Shown: positions 18,234-27,782, counted from the stretch's first letter. The stretch: 64,000 nt of DNA from Deltaproteobacteria bacterium (GCA_002731275.1 PCBK01000028.1:21710-85709), one strand, 5' to 3'. Notes: generated by a model not told the origin, from the letters alone. Program-made: numbers and translations.

Positions 18234-19346
18234 TTACTTGGCGTGTCCGTTTGAGTGGCCGTTGAGTGATTTTTTGGGGTTGTCGAGGTATTCTCCGAGT
18301 CTGGTTGCGACTCTGACACCGAGGCCTGCGGCGCGTTGGACTTCTGTATCACCGAGGGCGGTGAGCAGGCCCCACATGCCGATGCGTTTGGGTGTTTTGG
18401 ATTCTTGCTCGACGATGATGTTGAGCTGTCGTAGGATTTCGAGTGTACGGGGTTGTTGTGGGAGACTCTTCAGTACAGGCTCGACGACGGGGATAATTTC
18501 GACGAATGTTTGCAGAGAAGAAATAATTTCGGGTTGGACCAACATTTGAAGCAATGACAGGAGGGCGTGTGGTTCGGCGACACGGGTTAACTCTTGGAGG
18601 AGCGGGGTGACCTCCTGTAACAGCTCAAGTCCCTCTTCGAGCAGCTCAGGTCCAGCGGCGACGCCGTAGACAGCGTATTCGAGTTGAGGTGCAAGTGTCG
18701 CGATACGAATCAGTGATTCGAGTGTATCGGCTTCGCTGAGGCGGATAAACGCCTCTGTGAGTCTTTCAGCGAGGGCTTCTTTGCCTTCGAGTTCGCTATG
18801 TGCGGAGGCTGCCTGGGAAGCGGCTTGGACGAGAGGAAGCATGTGACCGACTTGCTGACCCATCTGTGTGAAGTTCTGAAGATGTTCTTTTTGGGTGAGC
18901 ACGAGCAGCATGTCTTTGGCTGTTTCGAGGCGCTGTTTGAGGTTGTGTTCGGACTCCCCTTGTGTGGCGAGAGTCTCATGGGCGAGATCCAATGCTTCTT
19001 CGATCAGCTCGGGGCCTGCAGCGACGCCGTAGAGTGCGTATTCGAGCTGGGGCAAGAGCGTGATGATACGAGAGAAGGATTCGAGAAGTTCGGGTTCACC
19101 AAAGCGAATAAGCACTTCGCTCAGGTGTTGTTGTAACTCTTCCCGATTGTAGACCTCAGTGAGGGCAAGCTGGGATTGGTCGATCGCTTGTGTGACAAAG
19201 GGAGCCGTCTCTGGCGTCGCCGCTGTCACTTCGTCGCGTTCAGTGCCATTGGCAGAGTCCGCCTTATCTTCGAGTAATCCGATCAGGTGATCGATACGAG
19301 ATTCCAACTTGTCGAGTCGTTCATTCATTTGTTCGAGAGTCACCAC
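18234..19346 (-). CDS. DUF1641-like helical protein at the end of the hydrogenase cluster
   Basis: A 370-residue protein that starts at a GTG with AAGGAGG in front. The first ~30 residues form a short coiled coil (LDKLESRIDHLIGLL). An internal duplication follows: residues 80-121 and 201-242 both read as helix, LLPQLEYALYGVAAGPEL, helix, with a 120-residue offset. Residues ~326-355 (GLLTALGDTEVQRAAG) match the DUF1641 pattern as I remember it. The gene is 154 bases beyond hypB on the same strand, so it belongs to, or is co-inherited with, the hydrogenase cluster. DUF1641 genes often sit beside oxidoreductase genes, so a role in tethering the enzyme or linking it to the quinone pool is a guess. 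Confidence 0.6.
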   Translation of the reverse strand: MVTLEQMNERLDKLESRIDHLIGLLEDKADSANGTERDEVTAATPETAPFVTQAIDQSQLALTEVYNREELQQHLSEVLIRFGEPELLESFSRIITLLPQLEYALYGVAAGPELIEEALDLAHETLATQGESEHNLKQRLETAKDMLLVLTQKEHLQNFTQMGQQVGHMLPLVQAASQAASAHSELEGKEALAERLTEAFIRLSEADTLESLIRIATLAPQLEYAVYGVAAGPELLEEGLELLQEVTPLLQELTRVAEPHALLSLLQMLVQPEIISSLQTFVEIIPVVEPVLKSLPQQPRTLEILRQLNIIVEQESKTPKRIGMWGLLTALGDTEVQRAAGLGVRVATRLGEYLDNPKKSLNGHSNGHAK

Positions 19347-19500
19347 AGCGTCCTCCTTATTTGGTCAAGGCAATATACGTTTTTTCAAATAAGACCCACG
19401 ACGACCATCCTTTCGGAGAATGAGTGAGTCGGTAACGTGCAGGATCTCGCACGAGGTTTTTTGGGCGAAGAAGAACTTCACCCCACAACAAAGAGGTCAT

Positions 19501-20505
19501 TTATGTCGATGCAACCTTTTGTCTGGATGGATGTTGCTCGATCCAGTCATACCAGGCCTGCATGCCTTCTCCTGACTTGGTCGATACTTGCAGTATTTGG
19601 ACGTCTGGATTGACCGCGTGAACGGCTTCAAATGCGCGTTGCAAGTCGAAGTCAAGGTAGGGCAACAGGTCGATCTTTGTGAGCAACACAAGCGAAGCTG
19701 AGCGGAACATGTGGGGGTACTTGAGAGGTTTGTCTTCGCCCTCTGTTGTGGACATCAGGACGACCCGTTCGGTTTCTCCAAGGTCGAACAGAGAGGGACA
19801 TACGAGATTCCCGACATTCTCGATAAACAACACTGTGTCATCGGAGAGGTTGAGTGTATCGAGGCTGTGCCAGATCATGTCCGCTTCGAGGTGGCAACCT
19901 GTTCCTGTATTGACCTGGATCGTCGGAGCACCAGTCGCGCGGATACGCTCAGCGTCAAATGAGGTCTCTTGATCGCCTTCGATGACGGCGACCTTACTCG
20001 CGAGCTTTTTCAGGGTGTGCTCTAACAGTGTTGTTTTTCCTGAGCCCGGTGAGCTCATCATGTTCAACGCGAGGATCTGGTGGGCATCAAACCACTCTCT
20101 GTTTCTACTGGCTAGGCTATCGTTTTTGGCCATGATTTGCTGTTCGAGGATGAGCGTTTGCTGATCTCCACCGCGACCATGGGCGTGAGCATGAAGTAAA
20201 TGATTCTCAGGTGTGTGTTCTTGGGAGTGACCATGATCATGAGAGTGAGAATGTGTGTGTTCGTGGTTGTGGGAGTGTGTGTGTTCATGGTCGTGGGAGT
20301 GAGCGTGAGAGTGGTCATGAGAATGCGTATGCTCATGAGAGTGTGCGTGCTCGTGTTCATGGGAGTGTGAGTGTGTATGCTCATGAGAGTGGGCATGCTC
20401 GTGTTCATGTGTGATGACGGTTCCGTCGGGCAAAATGTGTGTATGTGTTCCATTTTCGTTGGAAATGACGGCACCATCTCCTGAGCAACCACAAGTTAAG
20501 CACAT
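19501..20505 (-). CDS. hypB: Hydrogenase nickel incorporation GTPase HypB
   Basis: HypB is a GTPase that, with HypA, loads nickel into the hydrogenase large subunit. The 334-residue protein has an N-terminal Cys motif (MCLTCGCSGDG). A very long histidine-rich stretch follows (roughly residues 20-105), built from 'HSHEHEH' and 'HTHSHDH' phrases that can store nickel. The SIMIBI GTPase domain has the P-loop PGSGKTTLLEH, 'VIEGDQETSFD' and NKxD-type 'LTKIDLLPY'. The start overlaps the end of hypA by 10 bases. All catalytic motifs are present. The length of the histidine tract makes this also a likely nickel or zinc reservoir. Confidence 0.97.
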   Translation of the reverse strand: MCLTCGCSGDGAVISNENGTHTHILPDGTVITHEHEHAHSHEHTHSHSHEHEHAHSHEHTHSHDHSHAHSHDHEHTHSHNHEHTHSHSHDHGHSQEHTPENHLLHAHAHGRGGDQQTLILEQQIMAKNDSLASRNREWFDAHQILALNMMSSPGSGKTTLLEHTLKKLASKVAVIEGDQETSFDAERIRATGAPTIQVNTGTGCHLEADMIWHSLDTLNLSDDTVLFIENVGNLVCPSLFDLGETERVVLMSTTEGEDKPLKYPHMFRSASLVLLTKIDLLPYLDFDLQRAFEAVHAVNPDVQILQVSTKSGEGMQAWYDWIEQHPSRQKVAST

Positions 20506-20837
20506 GTTTCCATCTCCATTTCTTTGATGAGTAGTTCTTCGCCTTGTACGATGTTGACGCGAGCACGTTTTTCACAGGGGCAGACACCAACGAGGCGAGT
20601 GAGTGGGATTTCTTTCTGGCAATCGGTGCAAAGTCCTTTTCCTGGGACTTCGTCAATTTCGAGTGTTGCACCTTCGAGGATGGTTCCTTTCGCACAGACA
20701 TCGAAGCAGAAGCGGATCGCTTCGACTTGTACACCGGAGAGTGCGCCGATTTGAAGACGTACACATCGGACTGTGCGTTCTCCGGCGTGTTCTGCTGCGA
20801 TGGCGACGATGTTTTGTGTGATGGAGAGTTCGTGCAT
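20496..20837 (-). CDS. hypA: Hydrogenase nickel metallochaperone HypA
   Basis: HypA delivers nickel to the hydrogenase precursor together with HypB. The 113-residue length and the N-terminal MHELSI, whose His2 binds nickel, are diagnostic. The zinc site is C-x2-C (CTDC) followed twelve residues later by C-P-C; most family members have C-P-x-C, so the second pair is one residue tighter here. The start codon overlaps the hypE stop as TGATG, and the end overlaps hypB, so translation is probably coupled along hypE-hypA-hypB. Confidence 0.96.
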   Translation of the reverse strand: MHELSITQNIVAIAAEHAGERTVRCVRLQIGALSGVQVEAIRFCFDVCAKGTILEGATLEIDEVPGKGLCTDCQKEIPLTRLVGVCPCEKRARVNIVQGEELLIKEMEMETCA

Positions 20838-21937
20838 CAGCAGATCCTCGGAAGTTGTTCACCGACGAGCATATCGAGGATACGCTCACCACCGAAGCCG
20901 GTGTCGATCGTCACGACGCCGGGAGGGGTGGGGCGGCAAGTTGCGATCATTGCGGAGTGTTCACCGAGAGGGTGTTGTTTCATCAGCGCGAGCGCCTCAT
21001 CGACTTGTGACGCTGGGACCGCGATGGCGACTTTGCCTTCGTTGGCGAGTTTGATGGGATCGAGTCCAAGTAGCTCACAGAACCCTTTGACCTCTCGACG
21101 AATGGGGAGCGCTCGATCATTGACGGACATTCCGACTTCCGAGGCGAGTGCCAATTCATTGAGAACAGTCGCGAGTCCTCCCCGGGTGATATCTCGCATC
21201 GCGTGGATGTCGATACCTCCATCGATGAGTGTGCGGATGAGTCCGTGGAGTGGAGCGCAATCACTTGGAATGTCTGTGTCCAGTTGAAGCTCGCCACGTG
21301 CGACCAGGATCGCGGCACCGTGATCGCCCAAATACCCATTGACGAGGATACAATCGTCGGACTGAATCCTATGCGCACCGATGTCGAGCTTTTCGGGGAT
21401 CACACCGATACCTGCGGTGTTGATAAACATTTTGTCCGCGGCACCACGGGGGACGACTTTTGTATCCCCTGTGACGATGTGAACGTCCGCTTGTTTGGCG
21501 GCTTGTGCCATGCTTTGTAGGATTGTGCGCAGGGTGTCGATAGGGAGTCCTTCTTCGAGGATTAAGCTGCATGTCAAGTACATCGGTATGGCTCCCGACA
21601 CAGCAAGATCATTGATCGTCCCATTGACTGCGAGCTTACCGATATCCGCACCTGGAAATTGCAGTGGGCTGACGACATAGCTATCCGTCGTGAAGGCCAG
21701 ACGATCACCTGATGCACCCAACTCTGCGAGTGAAAAGCGCGCCTGATCTTCATTGATTTGAAGTTGTGCATCACCAAGCTCACCGACGATGAGATCGTCG
21801 AGAAGATCCCTCATGGCTTTTCCACCACCACCGTGGGCCTGTACGACGACTTTGTCTCTCACACGTCCAGAGCGACGACGAAATCGTTCAACACGTTCAA
21901 ATAATGGGTGCATATGCGGATCGGACTCTTGGCTCAC
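20837..21937 (-). CDS. hypE: Hydrogenase maturation carbamoyl dehydratase HypE
   Basis: HypE receives a carbamoyl group from HypF on its C-terminal cysteine, dehydrates it to thiocyanate with ATP and passes cyanide to HypCD. The product ends in the hallmark PRIC, which carries the acceptor Cys. The PurM-like ATPase body shows the usual HGGGGK segment near the N-terminus and a GDTKVV motif. I take the GTG at 21937 as start because AAGGAGG precedes it and it overlaps the hypD stop as GTGA. An upstream extension to 22021 would lie inside hypD. Confidence 0.95.
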   Translation of the reverse strand: MSQESDPHMHPLFERVERFRRRSGRVRDKVVVQAHGGGGKAMRDLLDDLIVGELGDAQLQINEDQARFSLAELGASGDRLAFTTDSYVVSPLQFPGADIGKLAVNGTINDLAVSGAIPMYLTCSLILEEGLPIDTLRTILQSMAQAAKQADVHIVTGDTKVVPRGAADKMFINTAGIGVIPEKLDIGAHRIQSDDCILVNGYLGDHGAAILVARGELQLDTDIPSDCAPLHGLIRTLIDGGIDIHAMRDITRGGLATVLNELALASEVGMSVNDRALPIRREVKGFCELLGLDPIKLANEGKVAIAVPASQVDEALALMKQHPLGEHSAMIATCRPTPPGVVTIDTGFGGERILDMLVGEQLPRIC

Positions 21938-23073
21938 GAAGCCTCCTTCAGTCGGCGTGAGGTCGACAATCGACCGTAGTTGTAATAGGCGGCGCAAGCG
22001 CCTTCTGAGGACACCATACAAGAACCGATGGGGGTCTCTGGTGTGCAGGCGGTCCCGAAGACCTTACATTGCCAAGGTTTGATGCTGCCTTTGAGGACTT
22101 CGCCACACTGACAGGCTTTGGGGTCTGCGATCGAGAGCGCGGGCACTTGGAAGTGTTTTTCCGCGTCAAATTGTGCAAACTCTTCTTTCAACTGGAGACC
22201 TGAGTGGTCGATGGAGCCAAGTCCTCGCCACTCGAAAAAACTCCTCAGCTCGAAGACCTGTGTGATGGCGTTCAAGGCGATCGCGTTTCCTTCGTCTGGG
22301 ACGAGTCGCTTGTACTGGTTTTCAACCTCACAACGACCTTCTTTGCACTGTAACAGCAACATGTAGATCGATTGTAAGACATCGAGAGGTTCAAATCCAC
22401 TGATCACAATGGGCTTTTGGTAGGATTGACTGATGAACTCATAGGGCTTGAGGCCGATGATCATCGTGACATGTCCAGGTCCCAGAAAGCCGTCGAGTTG
22501 CAGATCTGGTGAGTCCAAGATGGCTTTGATGGTTGGAATGATTGTGATGTGATTGGAAAACAGGAAGAAGTTTTGAATGTTTTCAGCTTTGGCCTGAAGC
22601 AATGTCAACGCAGTAGAGGGGACTGTTGTTTCGAATCCAATGCCGAAGAAGACCACTGGACGATCTGGATTTTGACGTGCCAGTTCGAGGGCATCCTCTG
22701 GTGAGTAGACTGTGCGTATGTCGGCACCTTCGGCTTTGACTTGGAGGAGACTCTGTGACGAGCCTGGAACACGCATGGTGTCGCCAAAGGTAGTGAAGAT
22801 CACGTCTGGTGATTTCGCGATCGCGATCGCGTCGTCGATACGACCTACAGGGAGGACACAGACTGGACAGCCGGGACCGTGGACCAGCTCGATGGAGGGG
22901 GGGAGCATGGCTTCCAGCCCAAATTTGAAGATGGAGTGTGTGTGGCCACCACATACTTCCATGAGCTTGAGGGGGTGTTCTTCGCTTCGTCCGAGGTCTT
23001 GGACCAACGCTTCGATGCGTTCGACGAGATGTTGGGCTGCGACTGGATCGCGAAATTCATCAATATATTTCAA
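21934..23073 (-). CDS. hypD: Hydrogenase Fe-S maturation protein HypD
   Basis: HypD holds a 4Fe-4S cluster and, with HypC, builds the Fe(CN)2CO unit of the active site. The 379-residue length is normal. Conserved motifs are all present: MEVCGGHTHS near residue 40, GPGCPVCV near 68, and the C-terminal Cys set in CQCGEVLKG, FGTACTPETPIGSC and 'SSEGACAAYYNYGR'. It follows the SIS-domain gene by 28 bases and overlaps hypE by four bases. Confidence 0.97.
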   Translation of the reverse strand: MKYIDEFRDPVAAQHLVERIEALVQDLGRSEEHPLKLMEVCGGHTHSIFKFGLEAMLPPSIELVHGPGCPVCVLPVGRIDDAIAIAKSPDVIFTTFGDTMRVPGSSQSLLQVKAEGADIRTVYSPEDALELARQNPDRPVVFFGIGFETTVPSTALTLLQAKAENIQNFFLFSNHITIIPTIKAILDSPDLQLDGFLGPGHVTMIIGLKPYEFISQSYQKPIVISGFEPLDVLQSIYMLLLQCKEGRCEVENQYKRLVPDEGNAIALNAITQVFELRSFFEWRGLGSIDHSGLQLKEEFAQFDAEKHFQVPALSIADPKACQCGEVLKGSIKPWQCKVFGTACTPETPIGSCMVSSEGACAAYYNYGRLSTSRRLKEAS

Positions 23074-23101
23074 AATAACCTCCTATCGAGAGGATCAGTG
23101 T

Positions 23102-23752
23102 CTAATCGTTGGGCTCGGCGAGCAATGTGTGCACGAGATCCCACAAAATGTGGTACGCGGCGACGTGGCACTCCTGGATGCGGTGGATACTCGTGCTTGG
23201 GACGACGACACAGATGTCGATGTCTTTGGACTGTTTCATCAATCCACCGTCTCCACCTGCGAAACCGAGTGTTTTGAGCCCTTGACGATGGGCTTGTGTG
23301 AACGCTGCGAGCAAATTCTTGGAGTTGCCGCTCGTCGAAAAGCCGATCAGCGCATCTCCTTTTTGCCCGAGGGCGATCACTTGTCGTGAGAAAATGGCGT
23401 CAAATCCGATGTCATTGCCGATCGCTGTCAACATCGCGAGGTCTGCACCCAGATGGATCGCAGGAAGCGCTTTTCGTCCGACTGTCACGGGGTGCTTAAA
23501 CTCAACGGCGACGTGTGCCGCGTCGCAGCTTGAGCCGCCGTTGCCCATCGTCAACAGGGTGCCACCTTTTTTGTACATCTGCGCGATAGACTTGGCCATC
23601 TCAAGCAAGTCACCAGAAGACGTCTCAAAAAAGACCCTCTTGGCTTCTAAACTCTCGTCTGCCTTGGTGCGAATGGACTGCAACAATTCGTCATCCGTCG
23701 CGCCTTTCGAGTGACCGAGTTGGGGATATAACATGTTGAGAGGATCGCTCAT
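23102..23752 (-). CDS. GmhA-like SIS-domain protein in the hydrogenase operon
   Basis: A 216-residue SIS-fold protein resembling phosphoheptose isomerase GmhA. The sugar-phosphate-binding GNGGSSCDA and FSTSGNSKN segments are intact. Free-standing GmhA makes heptose for lipopolysaccharide, but here the gene sits between hypC and hypD with no heptose genes nearby. A GmhA-like gene in this place is, from memory, a feature of actinobacterial Huc/Hhy-type hydrogenase operons. Its job in maturation is unknown; it may bind a phosphosugar or act structurally. Confidence 0.85.
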   Translation of the reverse strand: MSDPLNMLYPQLGHSKGATDDELLQSIRTKADESLEAKRVFFETSSGDLLEMAKSIAQMYKKGGTLLTMGNGGSSCDAAHVAVEFKHPVTVGRKALPAIHLGADLAMLTAIGNDIGFDAIFSRQVIALGQKGDALIGFSTSGNSKNLLAAFTQAHRQGLKTLGFAGGDGGLMKQSKDIDICVVVPSTSIHRIQECHVAAYHILWDLVHTLLAEPND

Positions 23753-23833
23753 TTTTCCTCACCAATGGGCCACTGGCCCTGAACAGGATAACACACAGTC
23801 TACAGGTTCTTGCTGTTGTCTTGGGTTCCAAAC

Positions 23834-24142
23834 TCAGGACGAATCCTTGCTCGCGCCTGAGGTCAAGGCTTGTGATGCTCGCATGGCCTCCAGCTCTTCT
23901 TGGGCTTCACCAAGCTCATGAAGCAATTCTAACGTTCTCTGTGCTTCTTCGGGATCGATACGACTCATCGCAAAGCCGACATGCACAAGCACCCAATCAC
24001 CAACGCATGATTCGACGGGGTGGTCTTCATCGACGATGCACATCAAGTTGGTGACGCGTCGAACACCACTCACATCGACGACACCAAGCTTTTTGGTTGG
24101 GTCTTTGATCTCGATGATTTGTCCTGGAATTCCCAGACACAT
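23834..24142 (-). CDS. hypC: Hydrogenase maturation chaperone HypC
   Basis: A 102-residue HypC/HupF family protein. It starts MCLGIPG; Cys2 binds the Fe(CN)2CO precursor and then the large subunit. The small OB-like barrel ends around 'VLVHVGFAMSRID', and a 35-residue helical tail follows that is longer than in the minimal family. The ATG overlaps the TAA of hypF by one base (TAATG), so the two are coupled. Confidence 0.97.
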   Translation of the reverse strand: MCLGIPGQIIEIKDPTKKLGVVDVSGVRRVTNLMCIVDEDHPVESCVGDWVLVHVGFAMSRIDPEEAQRTLELLHELGEAQEELEAMRASQALTSGASKDSS

Positions 24143-26532
24143 TAGTTTGCTCCTTTCGATTGGAGGCGCGCTGCAGCGACCATCGCTTGACCAAGCGCGA
24201 GTCCTCCGTCATTGGCAGGGATGGTCTGATGAGACAACACTTCCCATCCCGCTTGGGTCAGCCCTTCGTGAACGTACTCGAACAAGACCTTATTTTGCCA
24301 GACACCACCTGACAATACGGCTGTTTGTAGCTCGGGCTCTTTTTGTTGACAACGATGGGCCATGTGAAGGATGGCATTTCCCAGACCCAAGTGGAAGCGA
24401 GCTGCGATCAAAGAGTGTGCACATCCTTCCCACAAGTCGCCGAGTAACGCTCTCCACATCGCCAAAGGTTCGATATAAGGTAGACCTTTTCCATGTAGCA
24501 AGGGGATCGCGAAGGGATACACCTCACCTGCCTTGGCTTCCTCTATCGCCTGTGGGGTCGCGAGCGCTTCTAGCGCCATTGCGGCTTGCCCTTCGTACTC
24601 AATGCCGTCTCGGAACAAACCAAGCGCTGCCGCGACCGCATCGAACAAACGTCCACACGAGCTTGCAAGAGGAGAATTGGTCGATGTCTCTAACATCTTA
24701 TCTAGCATCTTACGTGGACGCTCGGCGAGATCGTTAAAGATCTCCAAGCCATCGAAGTTAAGCTCAAACTCTGTCCACCCCATCTCAGCCATCAAGTGCG
24801 CGTAAAGATTGCGCCAGGGTTCTTTGGAGGCGAGGTTCCCACCGAGCATCGCGACGGGCTTAAAGGTGCCGAGTCGCGTAAATGAGCGATAGTCTGCGAG
24901 GAGAAATTCACCTCCCCAGAGTTGTCCTTCTGTGCCGAGTCCCAGACCATCGAGGACGATCCCCAAGACTGGTGGAGCGTCCAGTGGACGTTGGTGCTCC
25001 GCGATACATGAGACAACGTGGGCGTGGTGATGTTGTACCTCGATCAGTGGAAGAGAGCGTGCCTGCGCCATACCACGTCCCATCTTACTCGCTTCGTATC
25101 CTTCGTGCATATCCACGACGAGACAAGAAGGCTTTTGTGGTCGCAAACGCATCATCGCATCCAGGGTCTCTTGCCATGCTGTGAGTGTCTCGATTGTATC
25201 GAGATCTCCGAGGTAAGGAGAGAGGACCGCGGTCTGTTCGGAGAGCAAGCAAAAGGACGATTTTTGTTGTCCACCCATCGCCAAAATAGGTGGCGCGGTG
25301 AGTCCTTTTGGTAGCGGCAAGGGCAATGGCGCATAGCCTCTGGCATACCGTATCACTCGCGGCTGGCCAGACATGACGCGGACGACTGAGTCATCGACTC
25401 TTTGTGCGATATCTCTGTCGTGAAAAAGAAACCAATCTGCGATATTGCCGAGCTGTTCTTTGGCGGTCTGGTTATCAATACATTGAGGTATTGTAGAGAC
25501 ATTGCCACTTGTGCATACGATGGGTCGCTTCATCCGAGCGATCATCAGGGCGTGGAGTGGGGTTGTTGGCAACATGAAGCCACATTGGCTTTGATCTGGA
25601 GCGACATTTGGGGCGATGTTTGAGGACCTGTTGGGGGTCATCAAGACGATGGGACCTGCCGGGTGTTGGATGGCCTCCAATTCTTCTTCTGTGGGGTGTG
25701 CATAAGCCTTCAGCACATCAATAGTAGGGACCATCATCGCGAGAGGTTTGTGGGGGCGATGTTTTCGGTTGCGCAGTGTATCGACGGCGTCTTCGCGGGT
25801 CGCATCACAACAGAGTTGAAATCCACCGAGTCCTTTGATCGCGACGATCTCGCCTTGCATCAACAGAGAATTGACCGCATCGACTTCATCGAGCATAGAG
25901 AAGCGTGTGTAGCTGAATGTTTTACCATCTGCACGTGCCAGCCAAGCCTTTGGGCCACATACATGACACGCGATGGGTTGGGCATGAAAGCGGCGATCTG
26001 TTTCGTCATCGTACTCGGCTTTGCAAGCGTCGCACATCGGAAACGCAGACATCGTGGTGTGACTTCGATCGTATGGGATGGTTTGAATGATCGAATATCT
26101 GGGGCCACAATGGGTGCAGTTGGTAAAGGGATAGCGAAAGCGTCGTTCGTATGGATTTCGCGACTCTTTATGGCAAGCGTCACATGTCGCGACGTCAGAG
26201 AGTATCGAGGTCTTCGGGGTTCCACTCGTGCTCGGCAGGATCGTGAATTGTTCGTGGACATCGAGGGTCTCGACAGGCTCTCTGCGGATGTGAGAGATCC
26301 GGGCGAGCGGGGGCAGCGCTGTCTGCAAAGTCTCCAAGAAGAGGTCGCAACCTTGTGTGTTCGTTGCGAGGGCGAGGAGTACGCCTTCTGGTGTGTTACG
26401 GACCCATCCGAGAAGCTGCTGCTCTCGCGCCAAGCGTGCGACCGTTGGGCGGAATCCGACACCTTGTACGACCCCCTGGATATGGATCAATTCACCAGGC
26501 TGTTGGGTGGAATGATGTTGGTGTGCTTGCAT
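24142..26532 (-). CDS. hypF: Hydrogenase maturation carbamoyltransferase HypF
   Basis: HypF makes carbamoyl-AMP from carbamoyl phosphate and transfers the carbamoyl group to HypE. The 796-residue protein has the standard four modules: an acylphosphatase-like domain (VQGVGFRP), two zinc fingers (CDAC ... CTHCGPRYS and CDAC ... CHVCGP), a YrdC-like domain ('AIKGLGGFQLCCDA') and a Kae1-like domain with the metal-binding 'HHHAHVVSCIAEH'. I choose the ATG at 26532 because AGGGAG stands six bases upstream. A TTG seven codons earlier has no site and lies directly against the NHL gene. Confidence 0.97.
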   Translation of the reverse strand: MQAHQHHSTQQPGELIHIQGVVQGVGFRPTVARLAREQQLLGWVRNTPEGVLLALATNTQGCDLFLETLQTALPPLARISHIRREPVETLDVHEQFTILPSTSGTPKTSILSDVATCDACHKESRNPYERRFRYPFTNCTHCGPRYSIIQTIPYDRSHTTMSAFPMCDACKAEYDDETDRRFHAQPIACHVCGPKAWLARADGKTFSYTRFSMLDEVDAVNSLLMQGEIVAIKGLGGFQLCCDATREDAVDTLRNRKHRPHKPLAMMVPTIDVLKAYAHPTEEELEAIQHPAGPIVLMTPNRSSNIAPNVAPDQSQCGFMLPTTPLHALMIARMKRPIVCTSGNVSTIPQCIDNQTAKEQLGNIADWFLFHDRDIAQRVDDSVVRVMSGQPRVIRYARGYAPLPLPLPKGLTAPPILAMGGQQKSSFCLLSEQTAVLSPYLGDLDTIETLTAWQETLDAMMRLRPQKPSCLVVDMHEGYEASKMGRGMAQARSLPLIEVQHHHAHVVSCIAEHQRPLDAPPVLGIVLDGLGLGTEGQLWGGEFLLADYRSFTRLGTFKPVAMLGGNLASKEPWRNLYAHLMAEMGWTEFELNFDGLEIFNDLAERPRKMLDKMLETSTNSPLASSCGRLFDAVAAALGLFRDGIEYEGQAAMALEALATPQAIEEAKAGEVYPFAIPLLHGKGLPYIEPLAMWRALLGDLWEGCAHSLIAARFHLGLGNAILHMAHRCQQKEPELQTAVLSGGVWQNKVLFEYVHEGLTQAGWEVLSHQTIPANDGGLALGQAMVAAARLQSKGAN

Positions 26533-26553
26533 CAAATACTCCCTGGCACGCAA

Positions 26554-27756
26554 TTAAGAGGTGCCTTGGGCGAAGCGCCAAAACAGAATGCGGTGGTTAC
26601 CCGAGTCCGAGATCACGATTGTATCACCACTGATCTGTAGACCATAGGGCCAACACAAACTATCTCGCTCTGGAGATTGCCAACGATTGTCACCTTTCGT
26701 GAGAAAGTGCGGTTGACCTGTGAGTGTTTGTGCTTCTGCGCTTGATGTGAGTGGCCAGGACCATCCTAGCAGGCGCGAGTTGGCTGTGTCTGCGACGATC
26801 ACTGTGTGCTCACAGGCGTCCATCGCGTAGGGCATATTCATACTCGCTGCAGTGGGCCAGTATTGTCCCTGGTTGTGGTTGAGCTGTGTGAAGTCCTTTT
26901 GCCCCAACACTCGATCGGCAGGTGGATTTGAGGTCGTTGGGAGTGTATCCCAGATGAGAACTCGATTGTTCCCAGCGTCGGCGACCATAAAGGTGTCGCG
27001 ACAGAACGCCAGATCGTGTGGCCAGCGGAGGCTACCTGCGGTGGCTTCTTCTCCTCCGTTATCGCTTCGTGCATCGAGGGTTTTTTGACCAAGGACGTAG
27101 TCGGCTGGTTGACCTGTCTGTGTGGGCAATTGTTCCCATACGAGGACGCGTCGATTTCCTGTGTCTGCAACAAACAGGCGTTCACCGATGATTTTGACTT
27201 GTGAAGGCCAGTGCATCGAGCTAGCCGTCGCGTCTGGCTGGCCGTGGTTTGGAAGATCCCCTGTCTCGTCCATCTGGCCGAGGATCAGATCGGCTGGGAC
27301 GTTCGACGATTGAGGGCGCTTAAACCAGACGAGGACGCGGTGGTTCCAACTATCTGCGACGATCATCCCATCTTCTTTCCAGGGATGAATGCCCACAGGT
27401 ACATTCAGCGTGTATGCGGAGGTGTCTCCTCCTGCGTTGCGGCCCTCTGTTTCGAAGTCCGGTTGTCCTAGTACCCAGTCCGCAGGTTGTCCGTCTTCAG
27501 TGGGGCATTGTTTCCAGCCGAGTAATCGGTGGTGTCCTGTATCAGCAACCCACAAAGGACCGTCTGGTGAGAAGAGGTAAGCACCACGTGGCCCGAACAG
27601 GTTGTGTCTTGTTGGAGCCAATGGACCGACAAAGGGGTCACTTCCTCCGAGGATACAATGTGCGCCAGCAGGGTCGAGCAGAGGCGGGGCAGGGGGGCCG
27701 TCTGGCGCATTGGAACCGATTCCTGTGGGGTGGATGGGCGTGGTGATTGTCTCCAC
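26554..27756 (-). CDS. NHL-repeat beta-propeller protein of the hydrogenase operon
   Basis: A 400-residue protein made of at least five NHL-type blades, seen as repeated 'VADTGNRRVLVW' and 'LGQ' phrases (for example 'LWVADTGHHRLLGW', 'MVADAGNNRVLIW', 'VISDSGNHRILFW'). There is no signal peptide, so it probably acts in the cytoplasm. The start is the GTG at 27756, with AAGGAG eight bases upstream. Its Arg/Pro-rich N-terminal extension to 27867 overlaps the previous gene and is unlikely to be translated. NHL proteins occur in Huc/Hhy-type hydrogenase operons, and a scaffold role is inferred. Confidence 0.88.
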   Translation of the reverse strand: METITTPIHPTGIGSNAPDGPPAPPLLDPAGAHCILGGSDPFVGPLAPTRHNLFGPRGAYLFSPDGPLWVADTGHHRLLGWKQCPTEDGQPADWVLGQPDFETEGRNAGGDTSAYTLNVPVGIHPWKEDGMIVADSWNHRVLVWFKRPQSSNVPADLILGQMDETGDLPNHGQPDATASSMHWPSQVKIIGERLFVADTGNRRVLVWEQLPTQTGQPADYVLGQKTLDARSDNGGEEATAGSLRWPHDLAFCRDTFMVADAGNNRVLIWDTLPTTSNPPADRVLGQKDFTQLNHNQGQYWPTAASMNMPYAMDACEHTVIVADTANSRLLGWSWPLTSSAEAQTLTGQPHFLTKGDNRWQSPERDSLCWPYGLQISGDTIVISDSGNHRILFWRFAQGTS

Positions 27757-27782
27757 GATGTGTTCTCCTTGTTGGGCGGCGC

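Noticed and set aside
20496..20837. HypA inactive because of the tight C-P-C zinc pair
   Set aside because: The nickel-binding N-terminus and all four cysteines are present; the one-residue change is within what a zinc loop can tolerate.
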